Positions 1 to 9,947 of a DNA stretch of 64,000 nt are shown piece by piece. Source of the DNA: Aeriscardovia sp. (GTDB taxonomy: Bacteria > Actinomycetota > Actinomycetes > Actinomycetales > Bifidobacteriaceae); NCBI GenBank assembly GCA_017632945.1, contig JAGBQH010000012.1, positions 207,589-271,588 of the forward strand, read 5' to 3'. The position numbers and the translations under genes are program-made. The notes under the pieces were generated by a model. That model saw nothing but the letters and a program-made list of their open reading frames with translations, was not told the DNA's origin and made no database searches. The number at the start of each line of letters is the position of its first letter. Within the stretch, counting starts at the first letter, position 1.

Positions 1-1097
1 GCGGTAGTTTCACCCACATTTGCCTTAAAGCTTATGTGTTCCACCGCTTCGTGCTTATCGGAAGAGGGGTAGGAGAAAGAGACGTCTTTAAACTCTATTT
101 CGCCCCTGACTTTTTCAGGCTTATAGGGGTTTTGAGGGCAGGTGAGGCTGCTTTTATCGTCTATTACCTGTAGCAGCCTTCCGCTGGAAACTGAAGCTCT
201 TGGCAGCCTGACCGACATCATTGCAGCCATCATAAAGCCCATAAGCACAATCATGAGGTACTGAATGAAAGCCTGAAGGGCGCCTATGGGCATGTGGCCA
301 GCTTCTATCAGCTTTCCTCCAAACCACATTATCGCCACGTCTGCAATGGAAGTGATGAACCAGAGGATAGGCCCCATGGACCCCATCCAAAAGCCTATGG
401 GGACCAGAAGGTCGTAGGTGTCCTTGTTTACCTTCCCAAACCTTTTTTCCTCCGTCCCTTCCCTTGTGAAGGCTCTAATCACGCGCACCCCCGTAATCTG
501 TTCGCGGATGACGGAGTTTAAAGAATCAAAGATTTTTTGAAGTTTTCTAAATAGCGGCCCCATCCTTCTAAAGATCAGGGCTACAACCACCATGATCACG
601 GGAAGCACCAGGGCGAGGGACCATGTTAGTGGTCCGTTTTGCTCCACTGCCATTACAAGGCCGCCTATAAACATGACGGGAGCCTGAAGGACGAAAAGAA
701 AAGCCTGGAAAGTGGCGCTTTGTACCTGCTGGACGTCGTTGGTGGACCTGGTGATAAGGGAATCTACCGAGTACTTGTCGGTCTCCTTCTTGCTAAGGTT
801 CTCCACGGAATAGAAAAAGTCTTTCCTTGCCAGAAATCCTATTCTGGTGCTCAAAAAGGAGGAAATCATAACGGCTGCGACATTGCACGCCCCTTGGACG
901 AGGGCGATTATTATCATAATCCAGCCTATTCGGTAGATGGCCTTTTCGTCGCCTACCGCTACGCCCTTGTCGATGATTTCTGCTTGCAGATTGGGAAGGT
1001 AGAGATTTAAACAGGCCTGCGCGATCTGAAAAAGCAGCAGGCCCAGAAGCGCCAACTTATAAGGCCTAAGGTAGCGCCTCAAAAGTTTGACGAGCAT
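1..1097 (-). CDS. ABC exporter half-transporter, partial (C-terminus beyond window)
   Basis: The first 365 codons of an ABC exporter with fused membrane and ATPase domains, read from an ATG at 1097. Residues ~1-310 hold the hydrophobic membrane domain (opening MLVKLLRRYLRPYK, then several membrane segments). The coupling region contains TGVRVIRAFTREG, typical of MdlB/LmrA-type multidrug exporters. From ~330 the nucleotide-binding domain starts (EFKDVSFSYPSSD); the Walker A motif lies outside the window. The gene begins 5 nt after the small membrane protein upstream and has no clear ribosome site, so coupled translation is likely. Such half-transporters usually pair with a second one, which may lie beyond the edge. 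The substrate cannot be read from the sequence. Confidence 0.88.
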   Translation of the reverse strand, partial: MLVKLLRRYLRPYKLALLGLLLFQIAQACLNLYLPNLQAEIIDKGVAVGDEKAIYRIGWIMIIIALVQGACNVAAVMISSFLSTRIGFLARKDFFYSVENLSKKETDKYSVDSLITRSTNDVQQVQSATFQAFLFVLQAPVMFIGGLVMAVEQNGPLTWSLALVLPVIMVVVALIFRRMGPLFRKLQKIFDSLNSVIREQITGVRVIRAFTREGTEEKRFGKVNKDTYDLLVPIGFWMGSMGPILWFITSIADVAIMWFGGKLIEAGHMPIGALQAFIQYLMIVLMGFMMAAMMSVRLPRASVSSGRLLQVIDDKSSLTCPQNPYKPEKVRGEIEFKDVSFSYPSSDKHEAVEHISFKANVGETT

Positions 1098-1102
1098 TTT
1101 TT

Positions 1103-1417
1103 TTACACAGCCGTTCCGTTCTCATCCAAATACGGATTTACGTCCTTAGGGCTCTGAAGGATGAAAAGCATGAGGACGGTGGCTATAAATACGGCGCTCA
1201 CCGAAATCGTAGCCCACATGGCCAAATGAGGAAGCCAGATTATTACAAAAAATACTATTCCGGCCAGAGCCATGATCACCCAGTTGATGATCTTGGCAAT
1301 GCCCCACCCGCTGTGGTAGCGTCTTCCCATTGGATCGGGTCTCTCCGACTGTTCTGCCAGATCCGGGCTCCAACCCGCTTTTGCGCTATCCGGGCGTTGT
1401 TTGTTTATTGCAGCCAT
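1103..1417 (-). CDS. small two-helix membrane protein of unknown function
   Basis: A 104-residue protein with a charged N-terminus (to ~40) followed by two hydrophobic stretches, roughly residues 43-63 and 65-88 (WVIMALAGIVFFVIIWL and AMWATISVSAVFIATVLML), and a short polar tail. I do not recognise the family. It sits 5 nt upstream of the ABC exporter on the same strand, so it is probably co-transcribed with it. The real-gene call rests on the membrane pattern and tight spacing. No Shine-Dalgarno is obvious before the ATG at 1417. Confidence 0.65.
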   Translation of the reverse strand: MAAINKQRPDSAKAGWSPDLAEQSERPDPMGRRYHSGWGIAKIINWVIMALAGIVFFVIIWLPHLAMWATISVSAVFIATVLMLFILQSPKDVNPYLDENGTAV

Positions 1418-1532
1418 GTTCGTTTAATTCCGTACCGGCGACTAACGCCAAAATTACATAAATCCCTAACTTTATCTGATTTATTATATCCCATGCTTCT
1501 GGGCCAATAGGGTAAAAACTTTGGCTGCGCCG

Positions 1533-2753
1533 CTACTCGAGAAAGTAGTCCATCAAAGATCTGGCTAAAAAGTCATTCAGGAGCCTTCCTCGAAGGGTAG
1601 GAAAAAGCGCGCCTTCTTTTAAGTAGGCAAGGCCATAGAAGGAAGAGATCAGATCGGATTTTGCCTTCTTTCCGCTTTCTTTTTCCAATTTTTCAAGATC
1701 CAGCCCGGTTTTTAACCTTAGGCCCAAAAATATCTCCTCTTCTTCCCTTTCTTTTTGGCCAAGAACTTCCCCTTCCCAGGGAAGATCTCCCTTTTGAACA
1801 GCGCTCGCCCAGGGCCCGGGCCTTGAAAAATCCCAAAAGCGCAGATTGGAGAAGTGAGAATGGGCCCCGGGGCCCAGGCCTATCCAGTCGTCATTTTTCC
1901 AGTATCCAATATTGTGGAGGCACTCTTTCCCTTCTCTTGCCCAGTTGGAAACTTCGTACCACTTGTAGCCCCTCCTGGAGAGTATGGAGTCTGCAAGTTC
2001 GTAGTCCCGGGCTTGAGCGCCGTCGCTCTCTTCCGCTATCAATCCTTTTTCCAGCTGGCGCCCCATTTTCGTGCGGGGGTAAATGCTTAAAGCGTAGCAG
2101 GATACGTGGTCCAGCCCGAGGCTGGATGTAAGCCTCACCGTCCTTATCCACTCTTTTCTTTTTTCGGATGGTGCGGCATAGATGAGGTCGGCGCTGCAAG
2201 AGAGGCCTGCTTTTCTGGCTTTTCTAATAGACCTCCACGCTGCAGCCGGAGAGTGGGTCCTGTCTAAAATCCTTAAAATCCTGGGTTCCCACGACTGGAC
2301 CCCGAAAGAGACCCTGGTAAATCCCGCCTTTTTTAAGTCGAAGAGCTCTTTTCCCTCTACAGAATCCGGATTTGCTTCCGTGCTGATTTCAGCCCCCTCT
2401 TCTATTCCCCATGCATCCCTTATGGCTTCAAGAATCTTAGACAGCTGAGAAGGAGAAAGCGCAGTCGGAGTTCCCCCTCCGAAAAATACGCTCGAAGCGG
2501 GCTTTAGGGGAATGGCATGCTCTTCTTGCCACCTTTTTACCCTCTTTATCTCTCTCTCAAGAAGCGAAGGGTAAGTGTTTTTATCAAAGCCGGGGGCCAG
2601 GGAAAAGGAAGTGAAGGTGTTGAAATTACAGTACCCGCACCTCTTTTTGCAGAAGGGAATGTGGACATAAACCCTAAAAGGACTGTCTGAAAAACTGTAT
2701 GCATTCCCCAGATCGTCTGGAGAATAGGGGGGAAGGGTATTTGAAAAGTTCAC
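1533..2753 (-). CDS. hemW: radical SAM heme chaperone HemW (oxygen-independent coproporphyrinogen oxidase-like)
   Basis: A 406-residue radical SAM protein. The CxxxCxxC iron-sulfur cluster motif is [14 protein letters not shown] near residue 33, and the glycine-rich SAM site is FFGGGTPT. HemW proteins bind heme and are proposed to insert it into target proteins; they are often misnamed HemN. The extra cysteine after the third cluster ligand seen in true HemN (CxxxCxxCxC) is absent: here CGYCNF. The start is a GTG at 2753 whose bases overlap the lepA stop (GTGA), so the gene is translationally coupled to lepA. lepA-hemW is a common actinobacterial pair. No other heme gene is visible in the window. 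Confidence 0.93.
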   Translation of the reverse strand: MNFSNTLPPYSPDDLGNAYSFSDSPFRVYVHIPFCKKRCGYCNFNTFTSFSLAPGFDKNTYPSLLEREIKRVKRWQEEHAIPLKPASSVFFGGGTPTALSPSQLSKILEAIRDAWGIEEGAEISTEANPDSVEGKELFDLKKAGFTRVSFGVQSWEPRILRILDRTHSPAAAWRSIRKARKAGLSCSADLIYAAPSEKRKEWIRTVRLTSSLGLDHVSCYALSIYPRTKMGRQLEKGLIAEESDGAQARDYELADSILSRRGYKWYEVSNWAREGKECLHNIGYWKNDDWIGLGPGAHSHFSNLRFWDFSRPGPWASAVQKGDLPWEGEVLGQKEREEEEIFLGLRLKTGLDLEKLEKESGKKAKSDLISSFYGLAYLKEGALFPTLRGRLLNDFLARSLMDYFLE

Positions 2754-4618
2754 TTCTTTGCGTGGGCCTTAAGTTTTTCACGTATGTCTTTGTCATCCAG
2801 ATCTTCGAGGCTAAGAGCTGAGATGAAGGCTTCCTGGGGGATGGCGACGTTTCCTATCATCTTCATCTTTTTCTTGCCCTCCCTCTGCTTTTCCAAAAGC
2901 TTCCTTTTTCGGGTGATGTCTCCTCCGTAGCACTTGGCGAGCACATCCTTCCTTAAGGGGCTTATAGTCTCTCTTGCTATGATTCTCTGTCCGATCGCAG
3001 CCTGAATGGGGATTTCAAACTGCTGGCGGGGGATTAACTTTTTAAGTTTTTTTGTCATTTTCAGGCCGTATTCGTAGGCCTTGTCCTTGTGGCATATGGC
3101 GCTTAAGGCATCTGAAAGCTCGCCGTGGATGAGGATGTCTACCCGGACGAGGTCTGCCTTCTCTTCCCCGGCGGGGGCGTAGTCAAGGGTGGCGTAGCCC
3201 TTGGTGCGGCTTTTAAGCTGGTCAAAGAAGCCGAAAATAATTTCTCCTGTAGGCATCTTGTACCTAAGGCACACCCTGTCGGTCCCAAGGTACTCCATGC
3301 CAAGCATCTTGCCCCTGTGCTCCTGGCACAGTTTCATAACATCCCCCACGTAGTCTTTGGGGGTAATGATGGAGGCTTCAATCACAGGCTCCCAAACTGC
3401 CTTTACCTTATTTTCGGGAAATTGGGTAGGGTTTGTGACAATGACTTCGCTTCCATCCGCCATTTCCACCCTGTAGTGGACGTTGGGGGCCGTGGAGATG
3501 AGGTCTACCCCAAATTCCCTCTCCAGCCTCTCTATCACAATCTGCATGTGAAGGAGGCCCAAAAAGCCGCACCTAAATCCAAATCCCAAAGCGCTGCTGG
3601 TTTCGGGAGTGTAACTTATGGAGGCGTCGTTTAGCCGAAGCTTGTCTAAAGACTGTCTAAGGAGGGGGAACTGGTCTGTTTCCAGCGGAAAGAGGCCTGC
3701 ATACACCATGCTCTCGGGGGCCTTGTAGCCTTTCAAGGGCTCTTTAGCTTCGTTTCTTTCACAGGTTATGGTGTCTCCGACCTGCGCCTGCCTTACATCC
3801 TTTATGCCCGTTATTACGTAGCCCACTTGTCCGGTGGTCAGCATTTCAACCGGCCTCATAAAAGGATCGACTATCCCGAGCTCTAGGGGAACGAGGGAAG
3901 AGCCGGACTTCATCTGTATGATTCTGTCTCTTGCCTCAATGCTTCCGTCTACTACCCTGATGTAGGTTATTATTCCCCGGTAAGCGTCGTACTGAGAATC
4001 AAAAATAAGCGCCCTGGTGGGCCCTTCGGGATTTCCGGAAGGGGCGGGGATCTTTTCTACTATGGCATCCAGCAGTTCTTTTACTCCAAAGCCCGTTTTG
4101 GCCGATACTTCTAAGACCTCCCCGCTTTCAACTCCCAAAAGATCGCAGAGGGTAGATCTTACTTCCTCGGTCTTCGCCCCGGGCAGGTCAATCTTGTTCA
4201 AAACGGGGATTATAGTTAGGTCATTTTGCATGGCAAGGTAAAGGTTGGAGAGGGTTTGGGCTTCTATGCCCTGGGTCGCATCCACCAAAAGCACGCACCC
4301 TTCGCAGGCCGCCAGCGCCCTCGACACTTCGTAGTTGAAGTCGACGTGGCCGGGGGTATCAATCATGGAAAGTGCGTAGGTCTTTTTGCCCTTTACCCAG
4401 TTGACGGTTACGGCCTGGGACTTTATGGTAATACCCCTCTCGCGCTCTATATCCATAGAGTCTAGGTATTGCTCCCGCATTTGCCTGTCTGAAAGGGCTC
4501 CTGTCAGAGAGAGAATCCTGTCAGCCAGAGTAGATTTGCCGTGATCTATATGGGCTATAATCGAGAAATTGCGTATGAGTTCCTGCGGGAAAAAGGTTTC
4601 AGGTTCAGACTTTGCCAC
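2750..4618 (-). CDS. lepA: elongation factor 4 (LepA), ribosome back-translocase GTPase
   Basis: A 622-residue translational GTPase of standard length. The GTPase domain carries G1 [10 protein letters not shown]3 DTPGHVDF and G4 NKIDLPGA, followed by the EF-G-like domains and the LepA-specific C-terminal domain. LepA acts on stalled or mis-translocated ribosomes and influences initiation and 30S maturation. The start is GTG at 4618 with AAGGTGG six bases before it; a -10-like AATACT lies just upstream. The gene is divergent from rpsT across 93 bp and overlaps hemW by 4 nt. Confidence 0.97.
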   Translation of the reverse strand: MAKSEPETFFPQELIRNFSIIAHIDHGKSTLADRILSLTGALSDRQMREQYLDSMDIERERGITIKSQAVTVNWVKGKKTYALSMIDTPGHVDFNYEVSRALAACEGCVLLVDATQGIEAQTLSNLYLAMQNDLTIIPVLNKIDLPGAKTEEVRSTLCDLLGVESGEVLEVSAKTGFGVKELLDAIVEKIPAPSGNPEGPTRALIFDSQYDAYRGIITYIRVVDGSIEARDRIIQMKSGSSLVPLELGIVDPFMRPVEMLTTGQVGYVITGIKDVRQAQVGDTITCERNEAKEPLKGYKAPESMVYAGLFPLETDQFPLLRQSLDKLRLNDASISYTPETSSALGFGFRCGFLGLLHMQIVIERLEREFGVDLISTAPNVHYRVEMADGSEVIVTNPTQFPENKVKAVWEPVIEASIITPKDYVGDVMKLCQEHRGKMLGMEYLGTDRVCLRYKMPTGEIIFGFFDQLKSRTKGYATLDYAPAGEEKADLVRVDILIHGELSDALSAICHKDKAYEYGLKMTKKLKKLIPRQQFEIPIQAAIGQRIIARETISPLRKDVLAKCYGGDITRKRKLLEKQREGKKKMKMIGNVAIPQEAFISALSLEDLDDKDIREKLKAHAKK

Positions 4619-4711
4619 GTGTCCACCTTTAGTATTGACCCGAGCTGTTTTTGAAATTTATCTCAATAAAGTGTAGCATTCTAATAAAAAGACTTAGTTT
4701 TTGGAGTTGTA

Positions 4712-4972
4712 GTGGCTAACATCAAACAGCAGAAAAAGCGCGTTCTGACCAACGAAAAGGCTCACGAAAGGAACGTAGCAGTAAAGAGCAGGCTAAAGAC
4801 CGCGGTAAAGAAAGTACGCGAGTGCATTGATTCTAACGAAAAAGAGGCCGCTTTAGTCGAATACAGAAACTGCGCCAGACTCCTTGACAAGGCCGTTAGC
4901 AAGGGCGTAATCCACAAGAACCAGGCTGCAGACAGGAAGAGCAACCTGGCCTTGGCAATAAACAAGCTTTAG
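4712..4972 (+). CDS. rpsT: 30S ribosomal protein S20
   Basis: An 86-residue basic protein starting MANIKQQKKRVLTNEKAH and containing SRLKTAVKKVRECI, matching S20, an early 16S rRNA-binding protein of the small subunit. The start is a GTG at 4712 with GGAG close upstream. It is a single-gene unit divergent from lepA and ends in a strong terminator shared with rplY. Confidence 0.96.
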   Translation: MANIKQQKKRVLTNEKAHERNVAVKSRLKTAVKKVRECIDSNEKEAALVEYRNCARLLDKAVSKGVIHKNQAADRKSNLALAINKL

Positions 4973-4980
4973 CCGCCTAT

Positions 4981-5013
4981 AAAAAAGAGGGGGGTCGCTC
5001 CCCCCTTTTTTTT
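4981..5013. terminator. bidirectional rho-independent terminator between rpsT and rplY
   Basis: A run of A, then GAGGGGGG, a short TCGC loop, CCCCCC, then eight T. Read from either strand the hairpin is followed by a U-rich tail, so it can end both rpsT and the convergent rplY. Confidence 0.9.
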
Positions 5014-5020
5014 GTTTGTT

Positions 5021-5581
5021 TTATTTCTTCTTGCCTTCAGGGCTGACAATTTTTACTAGGGTTTCCTCGGGCCCAACTCCCAGAAGGGTGATTCCTTCAT
5101 CTAGCTTTATATCTTTGCCGCGGATTTCCTGTCCGGCCTGCATTCCTTCTACGGAAAGCACGAGGGACTGAGGAAGGTGCTCTACATCCGCCTTGGCCCT
5201 GACTTTCTGAACTTCGATGAGGGCGGTGCTGTTTCCCTTGGTGACGCCTTCAATGAAAATGGGAACCGTGACTTCTATCTTTTCGCCCTTTTCCACCTTA
5301 TAGAAGTCAATGCTTTCGATTTTGGAGGAGACGGGGTTTTTCTGCACGTCTTTCACTACGGCCATGACTTTTTCTTCTCCGTCAAATCCGATTTCAAGCT
5401 CGTAGACAGCGTTTACGTTTCTGAGGGAGGAAACGGTGGTGTTGTAATCGACGTGGAAGAAGATAGGCTTATTTCCGTGAGAGTAAACGGATGCGGGAAT
5501 CCTTCCTCTCTGCCTAAGCCTTCTGGAAAATCCCTTTCCGAACTCTTCCCTTTTTTCACCCTTTAATTCAATTTTTGCCAT
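5021..5581 (-). CDS. rplY: 50S ribosomal protein L25/general stress protein Ctc
   Basis: A 186-residue two-domain L25 (Ctc type). Residues 1-90 form the 5S rRNA-binding L25 domain (RRLRQRGRIPASVYSHG) and residues ~95-180 the beta-rich TL5 C-terminal domain (IPVFIEG-like stretch PIFIEGVTKGNS). Longer Ctc forms are usual in Gram-positive bacteria. The ORF starts at an ATG (5581) with weak Shine-Dalgarno. About 200 bp separates it from the divergent acyl-CoA synthetase gene, leaving room for promoters. It converges on rpsT. Confidence 0.94.
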   Translation of the reverse strand: MAKIELKGEKREEFGKGFSRRLRQRGRIPASVYSHGNKPIFFHVDYNTTVSSLRNVNAVYELEIGFDGEEKVMAVVKDVQKNPVSSKIESIDFYKVEKGEKIEVTVPIFIEGVTKGNSTALIEVQKVRAKADVEHLPQSLVLSVEGMQAGQEIRGKDIKLDEGITLLGVGPEETLVKIVSPEGKKK

Positions 5582-5780
5582 CGGCTTGGCCGCACTTTCA
5601 GTAAATCAGGGCAGGGAAGGCTCGTCTCAACTTCAAACTTAGTCGATAACGGGATTTCTCCCCTCGCCATAGTTTTAATTTATACTTTTCTAAGACTATC
5701 CTATTTTTCCGCGGTTAGTAAAGGTTGGGAAAGTTTCGATAAAATTAGCCCATTAAACCGTATTTGAGAAGGAAGGGCAA

Positions 5781-7742
5781 GTGACAGAATTACGCAGCCT
5801 CCTCCCACGATCTGAAAACGGCGAAAGTGAAATTAGATCTGGAGGCCCGAAGATCCTCTTCGAGACTGACTGGTGCGCCGACGGCTATCCTTCCATAACA
5901 AGGGTAGATCGATCGGGACTGGTGGAGACGAGTACGCGCGGCATTGGGGAAATTCCGAAGTTTATGACTATTTATTCGCTTTACCGCAGCCGCGCAGAGA
6001 GAATGGCAGACAGACCCCTATACACTTACCGCTCAAAAGACAATCCGAATAAATGGTTGACGAAGACCGCGGCGCAAACCCTGGAAGATATAAGAAAGCT
6101 CTGCAAAGGCTTTATAGGCATGGGCCTGAAGCACGGCGAAGGGGTGGCTCTGATGTGTTCTACCTGCTATGAGTGGAACATAATTGACGCCGGGGTGATG
6201 TCGATAGGGGGGGTGCTTTCCACTATCTACGACACAGATTCCCCAAAGCAAATGAAGGCGATAATAGAAAATTCCGGCGCCAAGATGCTGATAGTGGAAA
6301 CCAAGGAAATGAAGGCCAAAGCGGAACTGGCTGAAATTGGCAAAATATGCCAGGTTTTCTGCATGGAAGATGAGGCGCTGGAGGCAATAAAAGCTTACGG
6401 CCAATCGGTAAGCGACGAGGATCTGAACAGAAGGATAGATGCCGTACAAAAAACGGATTTGTGTTCCATCGTCTACACTTCCGGATCCACTTCGGCTCCT
6501 AAAGGCGTAGAAATAACCCATGAAAATTTCTGCGCCGCAGCCTCGAACCTTGCGGCATACCTGCCAAGCATTATGGCAGATCCCAAGGGATCTGCCCTGC
6601 TTTTCTTGCCCATGGCCCATGTATTTGCAAGAACCATAAACTACATGTGCGTATTTTCCAGGGTTAGAGCCTATATATCGAGCAACTTTAAAAACCTTGT
6701 CTCCGATCTTCAGTATTCAAAGCCTACCGCCATGATTGGAGTGCCAAGAGTTTACGAAAAACTCTACAACGCCGTCAGCCAGAATGCCGGAATGGGCTGG
6801 AAGGGCCGAGTCTTTGCGATGTCGGTAAAGACGGCAAGAGCGTATATGCAGGAGATAAATAAGAGGGGAAAGCCCAGAATCTACACTTCCTTCCTGCGCA
6901 CCGCTTTTGATACCTCCATATATTCCAGACTACGGGAGCTTTTGGGCGGAAGGGCCAAATGGCTGGTATGCGGAGGTGCTCCCCTCGACCCCAACCTCCT
7001 GGCTTTCTACAGAGGTGCCGGAATACCCGTCTACGAGGGCTATGGCTTGACTGAAACTACGGCGCCTTGCGCCTTTTCGCCTCTAGGCCTCCCCTACAGG
7101 CACGGAAGCGTGGGAATAGCTTTTCCGGGAGCCACGTTAAGGTGCAACGAAGAAGGGGAGATAGAGGTAAAGGGAGATTCGGTCTTTTCCCGCTATCACA
7201 ACAACGAAGAGGCCACCAGGGAAGCTTTCGACAAAGACGGATGGTGTCTGACGGGAGACCTGGGGTATATAGACGATCAGGGTTTCTTGTATGTCACGGG
7301 ACGCAAAAAGAACCTCATCATAACGGCCGGAGGAAAAAACGTAGCCCCTGAAGCCATGGAAAAAGAAATAGAAAGATGTCCCCTAGTTTCCCAGGTAGTG
7401 GTTTTGGGAGACCAGCGCCCCTTTGTTTCCGCCCTTCTTACTTTGGACGAGCCGGCCCTTAGGCTGTGGCTAAAGTCGCAAAAGCTTGACGACCAGATGA
7501 GCATGGAAGAGGCTTGCAAAAACCCGGCGGTAAGGATGGAAATACAAAAGTACATAGACGAGGCGAATAAGGAAGAATCCCAAGCCGAATCAGTGAGGAA
7601 GTTCATAATAATCCCTGAGGACTTCACGCAGGAAAACGGGCTGCTCACCCCGTCGATGAAAATTATTCGCAACAAGGTGATGGATCGCTACAGCGATCTG
7701 CTCAACAAGGAAATGTACACTCCCAGGAAGATCAATCAGTAG
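5781..7742 (+). CDS. long-chain fatty acid-CoA ligase (AMP-binding, FadD15 type)
   Basis: A 653-residue member of the ANL superfamily that activates fatty acids to acyl-CoA through an acyl-adenylate. The P-loop-like motif is IVYTSGSTSAPKGVE; the second core motif is YEGYGLTETTAP, followed by GDLGYIDDQGFLYVTGRKKNLI. Length and order fit bacterial long-chain ligases near FadD15. Start GTG at 5781 follows GAAGGAAGG. A TAAAAT at 5740-5745 is a possible -10 box. The stop overlaps the convergent era stop region by 7 nt. Acyl chain length cannot be read from the sequence. Confidence 0.93.
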   Translation: MTELRSLLPRSENGESEIRSGGPKILFETDWCADGYPSITRVDRSGLVETSTRGIGEIPKFMTIYSLYRSRAERMADRPLYTYRSKDNPNKWLTKTAAQTLEDIRKLCKGFIGMGLKHGEGVALMCSTCYEWNIIDAGVMSIGGVLSTIYDTDSPKQMKAIIENSGAKMLIVETKEMKAKAELAEIGKICQVFCMEDEALEAIKAYGQSVSDEDLNRRIDAVQKTDLCSIVYTSGSTSAPKGVEITHENFCAAASNLAAYLPSIMADPKGSALLFLPMAHVFARTINYMCVFSRVRAYISSNFKNLVSDLQYSKPTAMIGVPRVYEKLYNAVSQNAGMGWKGRVFAMSVKTARAYMQEINKRGKPRIYTSFLRTAFDTSIYSRLRELLGGRAKWLVCGGAPLDPNLLAFYRGAGIPVYEGYGLTETTAPCAFSPLGLPYRHGSVGIAFPGATLRCNEEGEIEVKGDSVFSRYHNNEEATREAFDKDGWCLTGDLGYIDDQGFLYVTGRKKNLIITAGGKNVAPEAMEKEIERCPLVSQVVVLGDQRPFVSALLTLDEPALRLWLKSQKLDDQMSMEEACKNPAVRMEIQKYIDEANKEESQAESVRKFIIIPEDFTQENGLLTPSMKIIRNKVMDRYSDLLNKEMYTPRKINQ

Positions 7743-8638
7743 TAGCCGAAGAAGTCCAACTTTTTGGGATCTTTCTGCCAGTCTTTTGCCACCCTCACTT
7801 CAAACCTCACCGACGGGTTGAATCCCAAAAAGGCGCGCAGTTCTGGGATGGCTTCGCTCCTAACTTTTGTAAGAACCGATCCCCCTTTGCCTATGACGAT
7901 TCCTTTCTGGCTTTCTTTTTCCACGTATACTTTAAAAATCAATCCTCTCTCCCCCACTCTTTCGCACCTCACTACAAGCGAGTGGGGAAGCTCGTCGTGA
8001 AGCAGGGGAAGGAATGCTGAGCGCACAATCTGGGCCGCCTCTTCTTCGAGGGTCTTTTTTTCATCCTCAGGCCCGTAGAGGGCAGGCCCCTCGGGAAGGA
8101 AAGATGAGATGAGTTCCTTTAGTTCTTCCATGTGATAGTGGGTGAAAGAAGAGACGGCAAGAACCTTTGTAAAGTTTGCGGCCTCTTCTACCTCCTCCAC
8201 CTTTTCCTTTATTTCTTCTTTTCCGGCTTCGTCTGCCTTCGTGACCAAGGCGGCCACGGGAATTTGCCATTCGCTTTTTCCGTCCCTTCTTTTTGAAAGA
8301 AGGGAGTGAAGGTTAGTTATTATTCTCCTATCGCCTTTTCCAAGCTCTTCGTCTGCGGGAGTTAAAAATAGCGCCGCATCAGCTGAGGCAATAGACCTTA
8401 AAGCTTCTCCGTTCAGCCTTTCTCCCAGGAGGGTGCGGGGCTTGCCGATGCCGGGGGTGTCAACCAAGATGGCCTGGCAGGAGGGGAGGTTTAAAATGTA
8501 GCGATCCTCCCCGCGGGTAGTCTGAGGAAAGCTGGAAGAAAGGGCCACTTTCCTTCCCATAAGGGAATTTATCAACGTGCTCTTTCCGCTGTTGGGCCTC
8601 CCCACGATCGCTACAAATCCTGACCTAAATTCACTCAT
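7736..8638 (-). CDS. era: GTPase Era, 16S rRNA maturation and 30S assembly
   Basis: A 300-residue Era: G1 GRPNSGKST near residue 13, switch II DTPGIG, G4 TKAD, and a C-terminal KH RNA-binding domain with GIVIGKGGSVLTKV. Era binds the 16S 3' end during 30S maturation. It is the last gene of the HIT-ybeY-CBS-era string and overlaps the CBS gene by 8 nt. At the other end it overlaps the convergent acyl-CoA synthetase gene by 7 nt, so neither gene has a separate terminator there. Confidence 0.96.
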   Translation of the reverse strand: MSEFRSGFVAIVGRPNSGKSTLINSLMGRKVALSSSFPQTTRGEDRYILNLPSCQAILVDTPGIGKPRTLLGERLNGEALRSIASADAALFLTPADEELGKGDRRIITNLHSLLSKRRDGKSEWQIPVAALVTKADEAGKEEIKEKVEEVEEAANFTKVLAVSSFTHYHMEELKELISSFLPEGPALYGPEDEKKTLEEEAAQIVRSAFLPLLHDELPHSLVVRCERVGERGLIFKVYVEKESQKGIVIGKGGSVLTKVRSEAIPELRAFLGFNPSVRFEVRVAKDWQKDPKKLDFFGYY

Positions 8639-9947
8639 CTTCCTCTTCTTCCTCCACTACGGGCTCGGCTACGATATTTGGCACCTTCCTGCTTTTCCCA
8701 GCGGCCGCGTAGAGGATGAGCCCGTGAGTGACGACTTGTTCGTTAATTTTGGGAATGTGGCCCAAAAGCTTGGTTAAAAGGCCGTAGACGGTGTCTACGT
8801 CGTCTTCCTGAAAATCTATCTCAAATATCTCTTCAAGATCCGATATGGGGGTTCTGGCCGGCATGCTCCAGGCCTGCCCTATTTTTATTGGGGCGTCGTG
8901 CTGGGATTTGTCGTGCTCGTCTACCAGGTCTCCCACTATCTGCTCTATTACGTCTTTCATGCTTACCAGGCCTGCAATGCCGCCGTATTCGTCCACCACC
9001 ACGCTAAAATGCTGGTTCCTATCCTGCATTTGGTGAAACAGGTCGTCTACGGGCTTGCTTTCAGGAACCAAAAAGGGATCTCTTACTAGGCTCAGCGTTT
9101 TTGCATCCTGGGAAACCGATCCCAAAGTGGTGGCGTAGATAACGTCTTTTAGGTAGAGCACCCCTAAAAGATCGTCTATGTCCTCGCCTATCACGGGCAG
9201 CTTGCCAAAACCGGTCTTTGAAAAAAGCTTTATGGCGTCTGCTATGCTCGCATCTTTTTTTATGCACACTATATCGGTCCTGGGAACCATGATTTCGCGG
9301 GTGAGGGTGTCTGAAAGAGTAACTATATTTTTCAGCATTTCTCCTGCCGAGGCATCCATATTCGTCGCCTCTGCAATCCTGGCCACCATTTCCTTTCCCT
9401 GTTCTATCCTTATCTGCTCTAGCTCTTCTTCCCCTTCTTCTTCCTTATGCTTTTCGGCAAAGGCTTTTCCGCGCGGGACCAAATGCACCAAAAGAGTCAT
9501 AAACCCGCAGTGGCGCAGCATAATTTGAAGAGGCCTGTCGCTAGACATAACGGGCCTGATCAATGCGGAGAAGAGGGCTATAAAGATTGCGCCTATAAAG
9601 CCTACAAGAGCCCCGAACCAGAGCCTGTCGATAAATTGAACGGCCAAAAGGCACAGAGCCACCCCGGAAAAAATATTCATGATGACTCGCCAAAAAGAAG
9701 CGGCGGAGGCGGTAAGGGGCCTCTTATTTATTAAGTGCTGGACTTTTCGCAGCTTTTTTAACTTTTTTGAGCGCTCAAACTCGGTGAGGTTGGTATCAGT
9801 CTGGGCATTAAAGGAAAAATTGTTTATGGCAGTTCGGGTAATCTGCATTACGGCCGCTTCCTGGGCTGCAAGAATCAGAGAAGACCATACAAAGCAAACG
9901 GTAAGGAAACTGCAGACAACTATAAAGATTATGTGGATGGGACTCAT
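8631..9947 (-). CDS. CNNM/CorC-type membrane protein with CBS domains (hemolysin-like)
   Basis: A 438-residue protein of the UPF0053/CorC group, often named hemolysin but related to magnesium or cobalt efflux. The N-terminal half has about three or four membrane segments (IIFIVVCSFLTVCFVWSSLI onward). Two CBS domains follow (REIMVPRTDIVCI and FSVVVDEYGGIAGLVSMKDV, the latter very typical), then a CorC_HlyC transporter-associated domain (DDVDTVYGLLTKLLGHIP) and an acidic tail. It lies between ybeY and era with overlaps at both ends, as in most actinobacteria. The transported ion is inferred only from the family. Confidence 0.92.
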   Translation of the reverse strand: MSPIHIIFIVVCSFLTVCFVWSSLILAAQEAAVMQITRTAINNFSFNAQTDTNLTEFERSKKLKKLRKVQHLINKRPLTASAASFWRVIMNIFSGVALCLLAVQFIDRLWFGALVGFIGAIFIALFSALIRPVMSSDRPLQIMLRHCGFMTLLVHLVPRGKAFAEKHKEEEGEEELEQIRIEQGKEMVARIAEATNMDASAGEMLKNIVTLSDTLTREIMVPRTDIVCIKKDASIADAIKLFSKTGFGKLPVIGEDIDDLLGVLYLKDVIYATTLGSVSQDAKTLSLVRDPFLVPESKPVDDLFHQMQDRNQHFSVVVDEYGGIAGLVSMKDVIEQIVGDLVDEHDKSQHDAPIKIGQAWSMPARTPISDLEEIFEIDFQEDDVDTVYGLLTKLLGHIPKINEQVVTHGLILYAAAGKSRKVPNIVAEPVVEEEEEDE

